Source: Stenogyne calaminthoides (taxonomy: Eukaryota; Streptophyta; Magnoliopsida; Lamiales; Lamiaceae). From it: DNA of 64,000 nt. Both the position numbers and the translations under genes were made by a program. The stretch lies in the NCBI GenBank assembly GCA_037126765.1, contig JBBCBC010000001.1, forward strand, positions 19,734,622 through 19,798,621, written 5' to 3'. Of the stretch, positions 11,946 through 24,286 are shown one piece after another; positions within the stretch are counted from its first letter, which is position 1, and the number at the start of each line of letters is the position of its first letter. The notes below the pieces were generated by a model. The model saw only the letters and a program-made list of their open reading frames with translations. It was not told the DNA's origin and did no database searches.

Positions 11946-12148
11946 GTCTTGTATGCATCAGGTGCACTGTGCACTCTCTTATTAATTTAGAATTATATAA
12001 TTTATTGTATTGAAATATGCAATATATATTTTTACACTGAACTGTGCAACTATTAATATGGAAAACAAGTTGCACAGTTCAGTGTAAACAAATTGCATGG
12101 TTTTAAAATACTCTACAGAGTGCACGATGCACCTGGTGCACATGAGAC
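11946..12148. mobile_element. Palindromic MITE, best copy of a local family
   Basis: The ends form an imperfect inverted repeat of about 30 bp: gtcttgtatgcatcaggtgc at the left pairs with gcacctggtgcacatgagac at the right. Further complementary blocks (actgaactgtgcaac and gttgcacagttcagt) make most of the 203 bp fold back on itself. No clear target duplication is visible. Related pieces occur at 8068, 15437 and 42126. I cannot assign it to a superfamily. Confidence 0.75.
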
Positions 12149-12685
12149 TCACTCAAAATTAATTAGTTTGATAAATTGGTAAAATTTCCGAGTAATTCAT
12201 TTAATAATTTGATGCAAACCTAGAGTTAGAGAAATACATTGGTTTTGTAATTGACAAAAACTCGTATAAGATGGTTTCATGCATGACCACGTGATACAAT
12301 TTAGTACAAATCATACCACTCCTTCCAAATATGCCTCGACTAAGCGTGCGACCATCTCATGCAAGTGTGTACCTTTATAATTTTAATTCATTCCTAAACT
12401 CTATATAATTTTTTTGAGATTGTGCTTCTTTACAATGATGTATATTTACCTCAACTCTCCTTCATTGATAGCTTAGACATTTATGATAAGTTTCATTTCT
12501 ATGTTCCCCTTTTGATGTTTCATCACATATTCATTATTTAGATCTACGTGTTATTATGGTAATTATAGGTAATTGATAAATTTAAAACACTGCACATGTT
12601 ATATATCTCTGCATATAATAGAACATGAAATAAAAAGGACAAAATTTGTTACATGTGATATGATATATGTAATGAGGGCTTAAAC

Positions 12686-12688
<3 letters not shown>

Positions 12689-12737
<49 letters not shown>
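12689..12737. repeat. (ATT)n microsatellite
   Basis: An uninterrupted run of about sixteen ATT units. Confidence 0.97.
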
Positions 12738-12738
<1 letters not shown>

Positions 12739-13264
12739 AGGAGTTCGGTAAAAAATTGGTCTCATATATAAGATGAAGTTCCATTTAATATTTGTGTCAT
12801 ATTATCTTTTAAAATATGAGTAAGTTGGGTCCCCATAAATTTGTAAGTCATATTGTATATTATCCTGTATGAAGTCATTTCATATAAATCTTTACCTCAT
12901 TATATTATACGAATTACAAATAAAATTTAATTTTCTTAACTAAAAGTAATGCGTAAAATTGTACTCACCGTTCTACAAAGATAGTCATATATGCACATAA
13001 AATAATATTTATTCTGCTTGAATTTTGAATTTCAGCTATAAAATTCTTGATATACCCTTATTTATTATGTACAAAACAATAATTACAAAATAAATAAATA
13101 TATTAAATGGAGATATTTGAAATAATATACACATTTTTAATATAAAAATAATTATAATTTGGGATAAAGTAAAAAGGAAAAAAAAAATAACGATTATTTT
13201 TGCGGGACTGAGAAGAAAGTGTCAATATACATGTCATATATTATTATTATTATTACCATATTAT

Positions 13265-13497
13265 TATATGAGTAACACTACCGTGAATCAGGTCTATACA
13301 TGAACTCTATCACTGTTGTGTGAAAAAATTATCACTGTTATGTAAATAAACTTACACTGTTTAAAAATATAGCGCATTTTTTAACAGTGATAATTTTTGT
13401 GCATAATAGTCAAGTTTTTATGCATAACAATAATAATTTTTATGCATAACAGTGATACTAAAAAAACTGAGTTCACGGTGAACTCGGGTTCACACAT
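13265..13497. repeat. Probable fold-back (MITE-like) element
   Basis: The left part (accgtgaatcaggt, atcactgttatgt) and the right part (gcataacagtgat, gagttcacggtgaactcggg) are complementary over about 60 bp with interruptions. Boundaries are uncertain and no target duplication was identified. Confidence 0.5.
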
Positions 13498-13736
13498 ATT
13501 TTTGTTTTATTATATAATCCTTCTGCCCCACACTTGTTTTTACCCTAAAAATGAAAATGAGTAGAATTTTGAGAGGTAATTTGACAAATTTTTATTTATA
13601 AAGTAAATAAGTTGGTTGAATTGGGTATAATGTAGGCTAAAAAATAATGACATTTTATGTAAATATGTAAATATTGTGACGATGTAATTTTTTTTAAAAA
13701 TATTTTCTAATGTGCAAATAATTATAAAATGTACAA

Positions 13737-14950
13737 TCCCTCTATATATTAATAGATAGTTTTTTTTATGATGTGTCATCATGTGGTTAATTTAGATGAT
13801 GTGTCATCTTGAGATTAATTTGGATGAGAGGTTACATTTTATTGTAGTGATGTGTTATTTTTTTATTGGTTTGTAGCAATATGTGGCATTCATGTGACAT
13901 TTTAATATGTAGTTTAATAAAAAAAAATTACAATTACTAAAGTTTGAACCATACATACACGTCTTAAATTATATTTATGTTACTTAGAAACTAAGTTAAT
14001 CTATAAAACTTTAAATATCTTGAATATTTATTTTATTGAGCATTAGCTTTTTTGTATTAACCTTTATTTTATATCTAATCTTTTATCATACATCGATTTT
14101 GAAAACATCACTCAACAAAATAATATGAAATTTATACTTCATATATGTCGCATTATTGTGAATTTCGATGATGTGTCGCCTAATTAAGAAATGAGAATTA
14201 TGTAAAAAGAAAATAATGAATTTGATCTATAGATAATGATGACATGTCACAATATAATTATTTTCTAATGTTTAGGTAATTAAAGTATGTATGAATGTTA
14301 TAGAATGAGTAATTAATATTTATTATTTTATATTTTATTTATTTAACTTTATTATATGCTTCATTTATTTTTGTTTAGTTAATTTTTATTTTGACTTAAT
14401 TTAATATAAATAAAATATTCAATCTAAATGTATTATATGTTAATGTGAATTATATTTAATTATTAATTCTTTAATTATTGATTTTTTTTATTATTGTTCT
14501 TATGTACTCCATTTAAAATATAGTGGGACGCCCATAAAAAGAAAGTGGGACAAACTCAGCGGGACGGAGGGAGTATTTCTTAATTTATTTTTTGTAACAA
14601 AATATTTTATATTATAATTCATTCACTTTTATTTTTTTATTAATGCATATTAATTAATTTTTTTTTTTTTTAACGTTGTTTCATTTTTTAATTTTTTTTT
14701 CTTAATCGATTTATGTTGTTTTAATTTTCAGATTTCAACTTCATATTAAAAGGAATGATTAATATTTGACATAATAATTATATTCCAAGATTTAAGCAAA
14801 ATTGTACATATACCTTTTAAACAATTATTAATTCATATTTCATGTATATATATATATATATATTTATATTTTTAATTATTAAATATATTATTTAATGAGA
14901 ATGTTGTATTTTTTAATTGAAGACCGCGTAACACGCGGGCATTAAACTAG
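13737..14950 (+). mobile_element. Non-autonomous Helitron
   Basis: The 3' end shows the Helitron signature: a GC hairpin ccgcg-taaca-cgcgg at 14924-14938, followed after a short AT spacer by ctag at 14947-14950 and then a T. The 5' end is most likely the TC at 13737, followed by cctctatatattaatagat and preceded by A, so the element sits between A and T without duplication. Length is about 1.2 kb, with no Rep/helicase frame. The 3' end is firm; the 5' end is inferred. Confidence 0.8.
14507..14573. mobile_element. Stowaway MITE remnant inside the Helitron
   Basis: The right terminus gggacggagggag with TA at 14574-14575 is intact, while only ctcc of the left terminus survives next to TA at 14505-14506. 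Only 67 bp remain, so it is internally deleted. Confidence 0.65.
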
Positions 14951-15206
14951 TTATTAATCTATTTGCAAGCATTGGACTGTTGAAATTTTAAATGAAAACT
15001 ATCAGCCAGCCTCACTCTTTATCATTTAATTTCTTCCCCTCTAAGAAAAGTATAATTGGTTTCTCGACTGTTAAATTCAGTATACTGTATACGTTGATAT
15101 TTTTCATTTTAAAATACAGTTTTTCAATTTTTTTTCCTGGACTTAATTTAACATAGTAAGGTGACCATAAATAAGAATGGATATATTATATTTATTAGAA
15201 TATGAG

Positions 15207-15296
15207 TCGTTTTACACGTGTGACAAAACAATTTATCAACACAATAGGTCATCGTTTTACACGTGTGACAAAACAATTTATCAACACAATAGGTCA
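15207..15296. repeat. Tandem duplication, 2 x 45 bp
   Basis: The unit starting tcgttttacacgtgtgacaa at 15207 is repeated essentially perfectly from 15252. Confidence 0.95.
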
Positions 15297-15436
15297 TCTG
15301 TGAAATTTCTTCGCCAGCGCAACAGAAAAGAATGTATTACTTTTCGATTAAAAAAATGATTCTGAAGATAAAAAAGTAAATGAAGTTTCCAAACACTAGA
15401 AAAGTAATTTTGACGAGGAAAATATAATAATAATAG

Positions 15437-15566
15437 GTCTCCTATGCATTGGTTGCACGTGCTACAATAAATTGCATATTTCAGTATAAATAAATTGTAT
15501 ATTTCAGTGCAATAAGTTTTATATTTAAAAATATATAATTGAATGCCGGTGCATCTGGTGCATTCA
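15437..15566. repeat. Diverged copy of the palindromic GTGCAC-type MITE family
   Basis: Left end gtctcctatgcattggttgc and right end gccggtgcatctggtgcat match the ends of the 11946-12148 element. The interior keeps the attgcatatttcagt type blocks. Confidence 0.6.
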
Positions 15567-15584
15567 TTAAAGTGATAGACAATA

Positions 15585-17810
15585 TCATCTAGATCAACCA
15601 AAGTGCGTTCATGGGAAAGTGAAACATTCTAGACAGTGTTGTCATCCTCAACGAATGTGTCGAAGAAGCAAAGAGAAGGAGTCTAGAGAAGGTTTTTTTT
15701 TAAGATTGATTTAGTTAAAGCCTATTTTACTCGATGGATTAGATTTTATTGGATATGATGCTTGAGAAATTCATTTTTTGCAGCAAATGAAGGGTATGGA
15801 TATAGGAATGTGTCTCTAGTGTCCACGCATCGGTTCTTGTAAAAGGGAGCCCCTCCGGGGAATTCATGCTCGAAAGAGGTCTCTGTCAAGGGGATCCCTT
15901 TTCCTCTTTCTTGTATTTATTGGTGGTCGAGGGTCTCAACCTTATGGTTTCCAAATCAACGGAGATCGGCCTGTTCATAGATGTTGAAACCGGAAAGGAG
16001 AAAGCGAGGGTCTCTCATTTACAGTATGCTGACGACAATATCTTCATTAGGTTGTTAAGCACTCAAAATGCTTGGGCGGTGAGGAGAATTCTTAGAAATT
16101 TTGAATTACTTTTGGAATTCAAGATTAACTACAATTTGTGTGCCTGATGGGTTTGAATATAGACAGAAACACATTGCAAGAGATGACAACCATTTTGGGT
16201 TGTGAACTTGGCGAAATTCGTTTCTTATATTTTGGAGTTCGAGTTAGAGCAAGTTACAAGAAATCAAATGAATTGGCTTCTTTGGTTCAGAAATTTCACA
16301 AAAAAGTGAAGTTATGAGAAGACCAAAAGATCTCCTTTGGGGGTTTGGTTCAGAAATTTCATAAAAAGGTGAAGTCATGGGAGAAGATCTCCTTTAGGGG
16401 TTGAATCACTCTCTTGAATGCGGTGTTATCCTCATTGTCTATCTATCATTTTTCCTTATACAAACTACCAAAAAAGACCTTGAGTGTTCTTTCTTCCATA
16501 CAACGTAAATTCCTATGGGGTGGTGTTAGAACAACACAAAAACATTTTGGGTGAGCTGAAAAAATATTTTCAAATCAAAACTCTTGGGTGGTCTTGGGGT
16601 TAGGAATCTGGGGGTTTTTAACAAGCCTCTGTTGAGAAAGTGGCTGTGGAATTTTTTTTGTTGAGAGAGAATGTCTACGGGTGAGAGTGTTAAAGTTGTT
16701 ATATGGTTCGTGGGATATGAGAGAGTCGGGGGTTATTTCAGAGGGTAGATTAGATAGGGGGTCCACTTGTTGAAAATATATCATGTATTGGGGGAAGGGG
16801 GGAAGTGGATGAGGGAAATCTGGATTGATGTATAAAGTATGAGAGATGCCTAAGTTTGTGGGAGAGTCCTTGGGCAGATTTTGTTTCTCTTAAGGGGTAG
16901 GTTTCATAGGTTGTATCATTTGAGTACTTTGAGGAAGCCGACAGTCAGTGAGATGAGGTTGTGGGAAAATGGGGCTTGGAAGTGGGAATTGAAACGGAGG
17001 AGGGTTCTATTTGACCTTGAAACTTCAGTTATTATCGGTCTTCTATGTATGATTAACAAGTTTCAATTAAAATAAAATATGGAAGACTCATGGAGATGGA
17101 AGGTCTCTTCGGACGGCCATTTCAAGACGAAGAAGACGTACGATATCCTAAGAGCCCCGTCAGTCCCTTTATAGACTGGTCGTATTACTTGTGACCCTCT
17201 TACTTGAATCTGGAGAAACATCAGTCATCCCAAAGTATCGACAATGTCATGGAGATTACTTCAAGATCATTTACCCACCAAATCAAATCTAGCAAACATG
17301 AACATTCTACACCAAAATGGAGATGTAAGTTGCCCCTTTTGCAATCAATGCCCGAAAATAACTACACATATTTTTCTCGAATGTGATACATTGACTAAAA
17401 GTTGGTAAACCGGCTACAAATGGCTTGGAGTCTCGACTACATGTCACAACCGGAGTTCGAATCACTTTAACTCTCATTCGGGTGTCCTTGACAAGAAAGG
17501 TTACAAGTTAGCAATTGGATTATAGATTTGTGTTGTTTGGATCGTCTGGAAAGGCAGAAATAAACTTATTTTTATGAAAGTGTTACAAAATGGAGAAGAT
17601 TATTGAAGAAATTAAAAAGAGATTTTGGAATTAATATTCGATGAGATATCCTTCTTTTTATAACTATATTTTTAATGACAGGTTAGAGAATCCTAGAAAA
17701 ATACTTGAATACTAAATACATTATAATGGTTCTTGTACAACTTAGAACCAATGTACATGGTACTCTTTCACACCCTTTATTCATTTTTTTAATGAATTTT
17801 CCGACTTAGA
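15585..17810 (+). pseudogene. LINE (L1-type) reverse transcriptase remnant
   Basis: Non-LTR retrotransposon ORF2, decayed over three frames. In order: a QSAF...ILDSVV block near 15600, an FKIDLVKAYF palm block near 15700, GLCQGDPFSSFL at about 15878 and the catalytic YADD at about 16028. After these come the FLYFGVRV and ITLLNAVLSSLPIYH-type thumb/connection blocks at about 16200-16450, then a cysteine cluster of the zf-RVT domain near 17330 (CPFCNQCPE). The 3' end near 17700-17810 has the ggttcttgtacaac / tactctttcacaccc tail style of plant LINEs without a clear poly-A. The 5' half (ORF1, endonuclease) is missing. Multiple stops and indels make it inactive. Confidence 0.85.
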
Positions 17811-18282
17811 CATATAATTATTACACTAAAACGCTTCTTCAGTAAAATACTTTTCTTTATTTAAAACTTAAAAGTGGTTTTTTTCTTTTCTAAATTGCAG
17901 TAATCACAGTTCTTGATATACTTATTTTCTCGATTGCTTTAATTATCTTCGTGAGACGATGGTTTGTTGTATCAAAATTATACCTTAAAATACTTGATAC
18001 AGAATTACATGGGTTTACAACAACTACTTGACTTGTGATTGCCTCCTAAGTCTAGATGATGAAGGTATAAAATTTTGACAAATTTTAGGAATATCCCTAA
18101 TTTTTAATCATTTGCCTAGATAGCACGATAACGTTTGCAAACTCAAGTGGAGAAAGACATAATCTGCTTGGTTTAAAATTTTCAAATGAAGATGGTAATA
18201 AAAATCACATTTTCCATCTATACCTCCGTAATGAAAGATTTATATATGTTGGAGAAAGGATTGTCTCAAACTGTCAATGATA
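17811..18282. other. AT-rich spacer, no gene
   Basis: Nothing recognised. This is the left flank of the large MULE and ends in the target duplication GTTACATT at 18283-18290. Confidence 0.5.
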
Positions 18283-18290
18283 GTTACATT

Positions 18291-18408
18291 GAGTTTAATG
18301 CGGTTTTGGCCCCACATGACACTCTCCCTCACGATTTTGGTCTCAAACATTATATTTTTGGTCTCAAAGTCAAAAAATTTTGACACATTTTGTCCCGCAA
18401 CTGGAAGA
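18291..18408 (+). repeat. MULE left terminal inverted repeat
   Basis: About 115 bp with roughly 80-85% identity by eye to the complement of 37495-37609. It contains repeated ttttggtc(t/c)(c)aaa modules, also present at the right end, that look like internal transposase-binding repeats. Confidence 0.9.
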
Positions 18409-18632
18409 ACCGTCCAAATTTCTGTCAAATTCGTGCGTCCGGAACACGCGCCCGTCAGTCAAACGTTAAAAAATAAAAAAACTTTTTAATAAGAATAAAA
18501 TAACAGTTTCTTTCCCAAATTGATTATTCTTCACACTTTGGAAAAATTCTTCCCCAAACCGAACCCTAATTCCCCCGCGCAACCACCGTTCTTCCTCCCT
18601 CCGCCGCGTAAATCTCCGCCGTCGTGTTAACC

Positions 18633-19938
18633 TGTTGGTCCCAAAAGATAATTTAATTTTATGAAAAAATGGAGGGGGAGAAATGGGAAAATATCGTGTA
18701 ATGCATATAAAAATGGGGTGAAGGAGTGGTGATTCCATTTTTTTGCGTTTTAAGCCCATGTGTTGTGTTTTGCTTATAATCGAATGCATATGACAAGATA
18801 AGAACGTAAAGCAATAAAGAACACAACAAAGTATAGTGGTTCAGAGACTCAAGCTCCTACATCCACTCTCCCTGTTCCTAGGAAAATTCCTTCAAACGGG
18901 ACTTATCACCCTCCACGGGATCGCATATAAGCTTTCTGACTATCCAAGATAGTTTACTCACTTCTTCTACATTTGTGTTTTCTGGCTGACTACTCTGCAG
19001 CTTACTTACTCAAACACACACAAGCTTTCTGACTATCCAAGATAGTTTACTCACTTCTTCTCTAGAGTTTTCTGGCTGACTACTCTGCAGCTTACTCACT
19101 CTTTACAACTCCAACAATCACACAAACTACCTAACAATAGGGTTTGGGTTTGGTTGGTGTCTCCAACTAGGTTGAGATTTTCCCTTCCATTTGTTTAGCC
19201 TCAATGCTAAGGTTGGGAAAATCTCTCTAAGCTTAGGATATATCTTGGGTTGCTTAGATTGGGTTTAAGAACACTCTTGAATATATTTGTATATCTACAG
19301 ACTTGTGTTCTATGGTGGGAATGCTTGAGTATATGGCTCTTAGCTCTATAGCATTTTTCCACACTTAATTTGATGGAAGGGCTTGTATTTATAGTGTGGA
19401 TTTGAATGTTACTGTTGGAGAAAGTCACATTCAAATCCATACTATTCTGTAATTTCTGCAGCTTTTTGTCAGACTTTTTGACCACCTCTGATTGGTCCAC
19501 GTCAGCATTCAGGCCTTCTGAAATCAGCATTTTGAACTCAGCATTCAAATACCCGAGTTCAAAGATTCAAGATTCCTAAGTTCAAGATTCAAGATTCTGA
19601 GTTCGATTCAAGATTCTGAGTTCAAGATTCAAAGATTCGAAGTTCAAGATTCAAAGATCGAATTCAAATTGGCGTTCGAGAATCCTCGTTCGAGCCATTC
19701 GACATTCAAATGGTTTTGGACTTCAGCCTTCTTCCATTCATGTCACTTTTCCTCAGGCCTATTTTTCATTCAGGCCACTTATCTTCAGGCCTATTTTCTC
19801 AGTAAACTTCATATCAGTTCCCCCTCAACTTGTTCACTTCCCCCTCAACTTGTTACCTGTAGAAATGAACTTAAACAATACAAGTTGACAAATACATAAT
19901 GTTTTGGCATAAATAATCAAAACTAGAATATCCCAACA
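18633..19938 (-). mobile_element. Solo LTR in the MULE leader
   Basis: Begins TGTTGGTCCC and ends TCCCAACA (TG...CA with TGTTGG/CCAACA ends), flanked by perfect 5-bp duplications TAACC (18628-18632 and 19939-19943). Length is 1306 bp with no internal coding region, so it is a solo LTR left by LTR-LTR recombination. It shares blocks such as gagactcaagctcctacatc with the LTRs at 53-55 kb and 62-64 kb in the same orientation, so it belongs to a related copia (SIRE-like) family; strand is inferred from that match. It contains an internal duplication (agctttctgactatccaaga at about 18928 and 19024). Confidence 0.9.
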
Positions 19939-21953
19939 TAACCCTTTGAATAATCGTTACCCACTGAATAATGGAACAAGAAATCGCGGCTCGTGAGGAA
20001 GAAGGTAACCCCCGCTACAAAAAACCCCTCTACGTCGTAAAACCCCCCGCTTCAAAAAAACCCCCCGCTTAAAAAAAAACCCACCCGCACCTGCAAACCT
20101 AAGAACCGAAGCAGAGAATATACACCCGCCTTCGTCAATGAGAATTAGTCAGAGACCGACGCCTAAGTCATATATTCCACCTTTCTTGCGAAGGAAGGAA
20201 CTTGTACACCTTGGAGCCCCCGATTATGGTAAGTCTGTAATTAGGGCATGTTTTTTTCAATTTCCACCGAAATTGTGAAATTAGGGCATTTGCTGATTCA
20301 ATTACGACATTTGGGCATTTTGATTTTGCTGAAAATTAGGTCATTTGGGCATTTTGATTTTTTTGAAAATTAGGGCATTTGGGCATTTCTTCAATTTTGA
20401 TTTTTGTTCTTAAATATTGAAATTATTAAGCTGAAATTAGGCATTTGCTGAACTTTTAATTTTTTGTTCTAATGTAGGCAAATGCAGATTTTTGTATACT
20501 GTTAAAATGCATCACGAGGGAGCACTGCGTAAAAATTATTTCATAAATTTAGGATATTTAGGAGACACAATAAGTGAATTTGATTTTGTTGATGTGACCA
20601 GGGTAGATATTAGTTATTTGGATAATTTGATGTCTAAGCTTGGGTACAGTGGAACCAGGTGTATTATGGGCTAGCTAAAACTGAGAAGTTCAAGGCTATT
20701 TATGGTGCATTTGATATTGAGCAGATTTTCAATGCTGCTATAGAAAGGGTATCTCATTTTTACCTGAGTGCCTTTAGAGATGCCCCTGGGCAAGAGTTTG
20801 GTGTGATATCAGAGGACTCTAAAGGACTTCAGAACTATGAAAAGATACATGATGAGTTCAACAGTGATCCCAACAACATGGATTACTTCCCACCAATGTC
20901 CCAACCTATTGAGGTAGAAGTAACTAATGTAGAACAAGTGGAGATCACCCAACCTGATGACTTCCCACCAGTGTCTCAACCTCAAGTTCATCATGATGAT
21001 GATAATGGGATGCAAACAGATGATGAGGGTGAGGGGGTAGAACCAGATGAGGAGGGTGAGGGTGTAGAACCAGATGAGCGGGGTGAGGGGGTTGTTGGTG
21101 GGGTAGATGAGGAAGAGGTAGATTTGGGAAGAGAAAGTTGAGTGGATAGAAGCAGCTGAGGAAGAGGAGAATCATGGGGTAGACAATGGCAAAGGGAAGA
21201 CAATTATGACAGAGATAGAGGAAGAGGAAGAGGAGTGTGATTCTGATTTCAAGGGTCATTGTTCAAGTGGTGATGATCTGTTGGATGATATTATATTTGA
21301 TGAGAATATAGACATTAAAGCTGAGTGGCTAGGCCTTGGGGAGGAAACTAACAGAGATTTTGATTCAAGTTTATCTGATGACAACGTAGACAATAAATCT
21401 GACTTTTCAAGTGTTGCATCTGATGAAGAAGCAGTTGATGATGAAAACAGTTGGTTAACTTTCAGGAGGTCTAATCTTGAGAAGCTTGAATTCTTCATTG
21501 AACAGATTTTCCCCACAAAGAAGGTGTTTAAGGAGGCAGTGAATATGCACAGTGCTGACACAGGGAGAGGTTTAAGGATAACAAAGAATGATGCAAGGAC
21601 GATCTATGCCAGGTGTAGACAGGATGGATGTGATTGGCATATAAATGCACTGAAGCTTCAAGGCCAAGAAGCTTTCCAAATCAGACTGTACAATCCAGAT
21701 CACAATTGTGCAAGACAATACCATCTTGAGAATGTGAGATCAGGATGGTTGGCAAATAAGTATGCAGAAGAGTTCAGGGTGAATCCACAGCAGACAGTCA
21801 CAGGCTTCAAAAAGAGAACTATGAAGAAGTTGAATTGTCATATTTCCCACTCTCAAACCTACAGAGCAAAGCAAAAGGCCTTGAAACTTATTGAAGGGGA
21901 TGATACACATCAGTACTCCAAGTTGTGTGACTATGCCCATACTTGTTGGGGTT

Positions 21954-22448
21954 ATACTGAAAAGTATGTTTTTACTTAGTATAACCAAACTGAATTTCTT
22001 ATTTATTTTACTGAAATAAATTATTTATCACATGTTGCATTAAATATGAATGAATGTTATATATATTTACTGCATACTCTTTCGATAAGTCAGTACGTGT
22101 TACGTTGTAGTTAATTTGGTGATACCAGATCACAGAAGGTCAAATTAACAGTTCCTCGTGACTAAGTACAAATTTACAACCCCGATGGAAATGAACAACC
22201 CATCATGAAAGGTTGAAGTGTAAGGCTCAAATTGGTTTGTCTTGATCAAGGGATTACACTAGTGCATCCTGATGCACTGAAAAGGACCTACATGAGGATA
22301 AATTCTTCGGTACTGAATATACAAAAATTAGACCTCAGTGGTGCATTATTTCTTAATCTCTGTTCCTTAAATAGGATCGTGTGAAATTAATAACTATTGC
22401 TTTGACTTATGATGGGAAGAGAATCAATGTGATTCGATACCTTGTATC
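21954..22448 (+). repeat. Copia LTR fragment, first 495 bp, plus orientation
   Basis: Matches the first about 506 bp of the complete plus LTR at 30912 (same start tgttggggttata) and stops at ccttgtatc, where the minus-strand LTR terminus begins. Confidence 0.92.
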
Positions 22449-24173
22449 TGTTGGAAAATTAGGGGTGCCCGGATCTATTCGAGTTAAATTTAAATAAATA
22501 TTTAAATTAATCAATTAATTACTAACATGAATTATTCCTAATTCAATTCAACATAATAATTAATAAGTAAATTATATCATGCGAGCACGTATTTCACGTA
22601 AAACCTAAGCATGCAGAATCTAGGAATTACGTAAATACTAACCTTTCGTAGAGACAACCACTGAGACGATGGATCTACCCAAAGTGCCTTCTCAAGTATG
22701 TCCCACGTCCACAAACGTAATCCGGTGGGAGGATTATCAACGAACGTTTTTAATCTTTAAAAGGAGAAAAGAAAAATTTTGGCTACCACCTTTGTGGATT
22801 TTTAATTTTTCCAACACATGAAAATTGCACTTGGGGATGAAAGACTCATCCCCTATTTATAATACTAGAGGTGGTCTATTTTTGCCCTAGGAATAAGATG
22901 GGAAAATATTTTTCTTGATCTCCAAGAAATCTTGAATATATCCAATATATTCTTTTCTCCATAATTAAATATTCCATAAAACTCCCACTTCCTTATACTA
23001 TAGTGATTTTCGGAAATCTAAAATAAATAGGGAAGAAAATAAGATCTTTTTCCTTTCTTGAACTTATGGGATAAACTTGTATCTCAAGAATACTTATTCC
23101 ACAATATCTTTCCAAGAAAATCAAAAAAATATATTTTCTCTCTCCCACCTCATTTTTTTCGAAAATTGCAAGGAAAAATTGGGCCAAAATATTTTTCTTC
23201 TCCTCTTCATTAATTGGACTTTAGTTTGGGCTACTTGAGGGGCCTTTAGGAGAATTAAAGATTGGACCTCCAATGGGCTATGAAGCTTTAATATTTAGCC
23301 AAAATATTATTCAAGCCCATTAATATTAATTTACTCCACTATAAAATTAATATTGAACTATTCATCTTAACCCACATTACGACTTCACAATAATATGGCT
23401 CCCGGTTATTATTTCCCGCGTTTAAGATTATCTTAGTTCATCAATTAATTAAGTCACTGAACAGACTTTATATTAATTAATATTTTTTTCCTTGGAGTAA
23501 AGACAACTCAACATTATTATCCATACCGGAAATAAATTTCCACTTGCAAGATTTGGTATGATAAAGATTCTGAGCCCACCAAGGGGACAAATCAAGCAAG
23601 CCGTACTTGCATGCGATTCTCCGTATTAAATCTTAGCAATCGTCATGTAATTAATAATATTGCCCAAGATACAAGGTATCGAATCGCATTGATTATCTTC
23701 TCATCATAAGTCAAAGCAATAATTATTAATTTTACACGATCTTATTTAAGGGACGAAGATTAAGAAATAACGAACCATTGAGGTCTAATTCTTGTATATT
23801 CAGTGCCGAAGAATTTATCCTCATGTAGGTCCTTTTCAGCGCATCAGGATGAACTAGCGTAATCCCTTGGTCAAGACAAGTCAATCTGGGTCTTACACCT
23901 CAACCTTTCATGATGGGTTGTTCATTTCCATCTGGGCTGTGAATTTGTACTTAGTCACGAGGAACTGTTAATTTGATCTTCTGTGATCTGGTATCACCAA
24001 ATTAACTACAACATAACACGTACTGACTTTATCGAACGGGTATGCAATAAATATATATAACATTCATTCATATTTAATGCAGCATGTGATAAATAATTTA
24101 TTTCAGTAAAATAAATAAGAAATTCAGTTTGGTTATACAAAGTAAAAGCATACTTTTCAGTATAACCCCAACA
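22449..24173 (-). repeat. Copia 3' LTR, complete, minus orientation
   Basis: Runs from tgttggaaaattagggg (LTR end on minus) to aaccccaaca (LTR start on minus), 1725 bp. It is directly next to the RNase H end of the coding body, so it is the 3' LTR of the minus-strand unit. The bases just outside its start (ggaagat on minus) are at best a weak polypurine tract. Confidence 0.92.
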
Positions 24174-24286
24174 ATCTTCCAGTTATACTCAAAGTCTGCT
24201 TTTAAGTATACTACAGCATGTCTCGTGTTCTATGTGACATCTAATGTCACCTTACACGAACCTAATAATTTTTCTTCCACTTATAC

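Noticed and set aside
13521..14573. A single large Stowaway from cttctgccccacac at 13521 to gggacggagggag at 14573
   Set aside because: It would straddle the Helitron 5' end, and the left end matches poorly. A short internal remnant at 14507-14573 is simpler.
20945..21259. Minus-strand His/Pro-rich frames
   Set aside because: Antisense of the acidic Glu/Asp-rich region of the transposase.
22993..23187. A repeated 64-residue frame (MAQFFLAIF...), also at 30104-30427 and 31897-32091
   Set aside because: It lies in the same part of every LTR copy and on whichever strand the LTR has. It is LTR sequence, not a gene.
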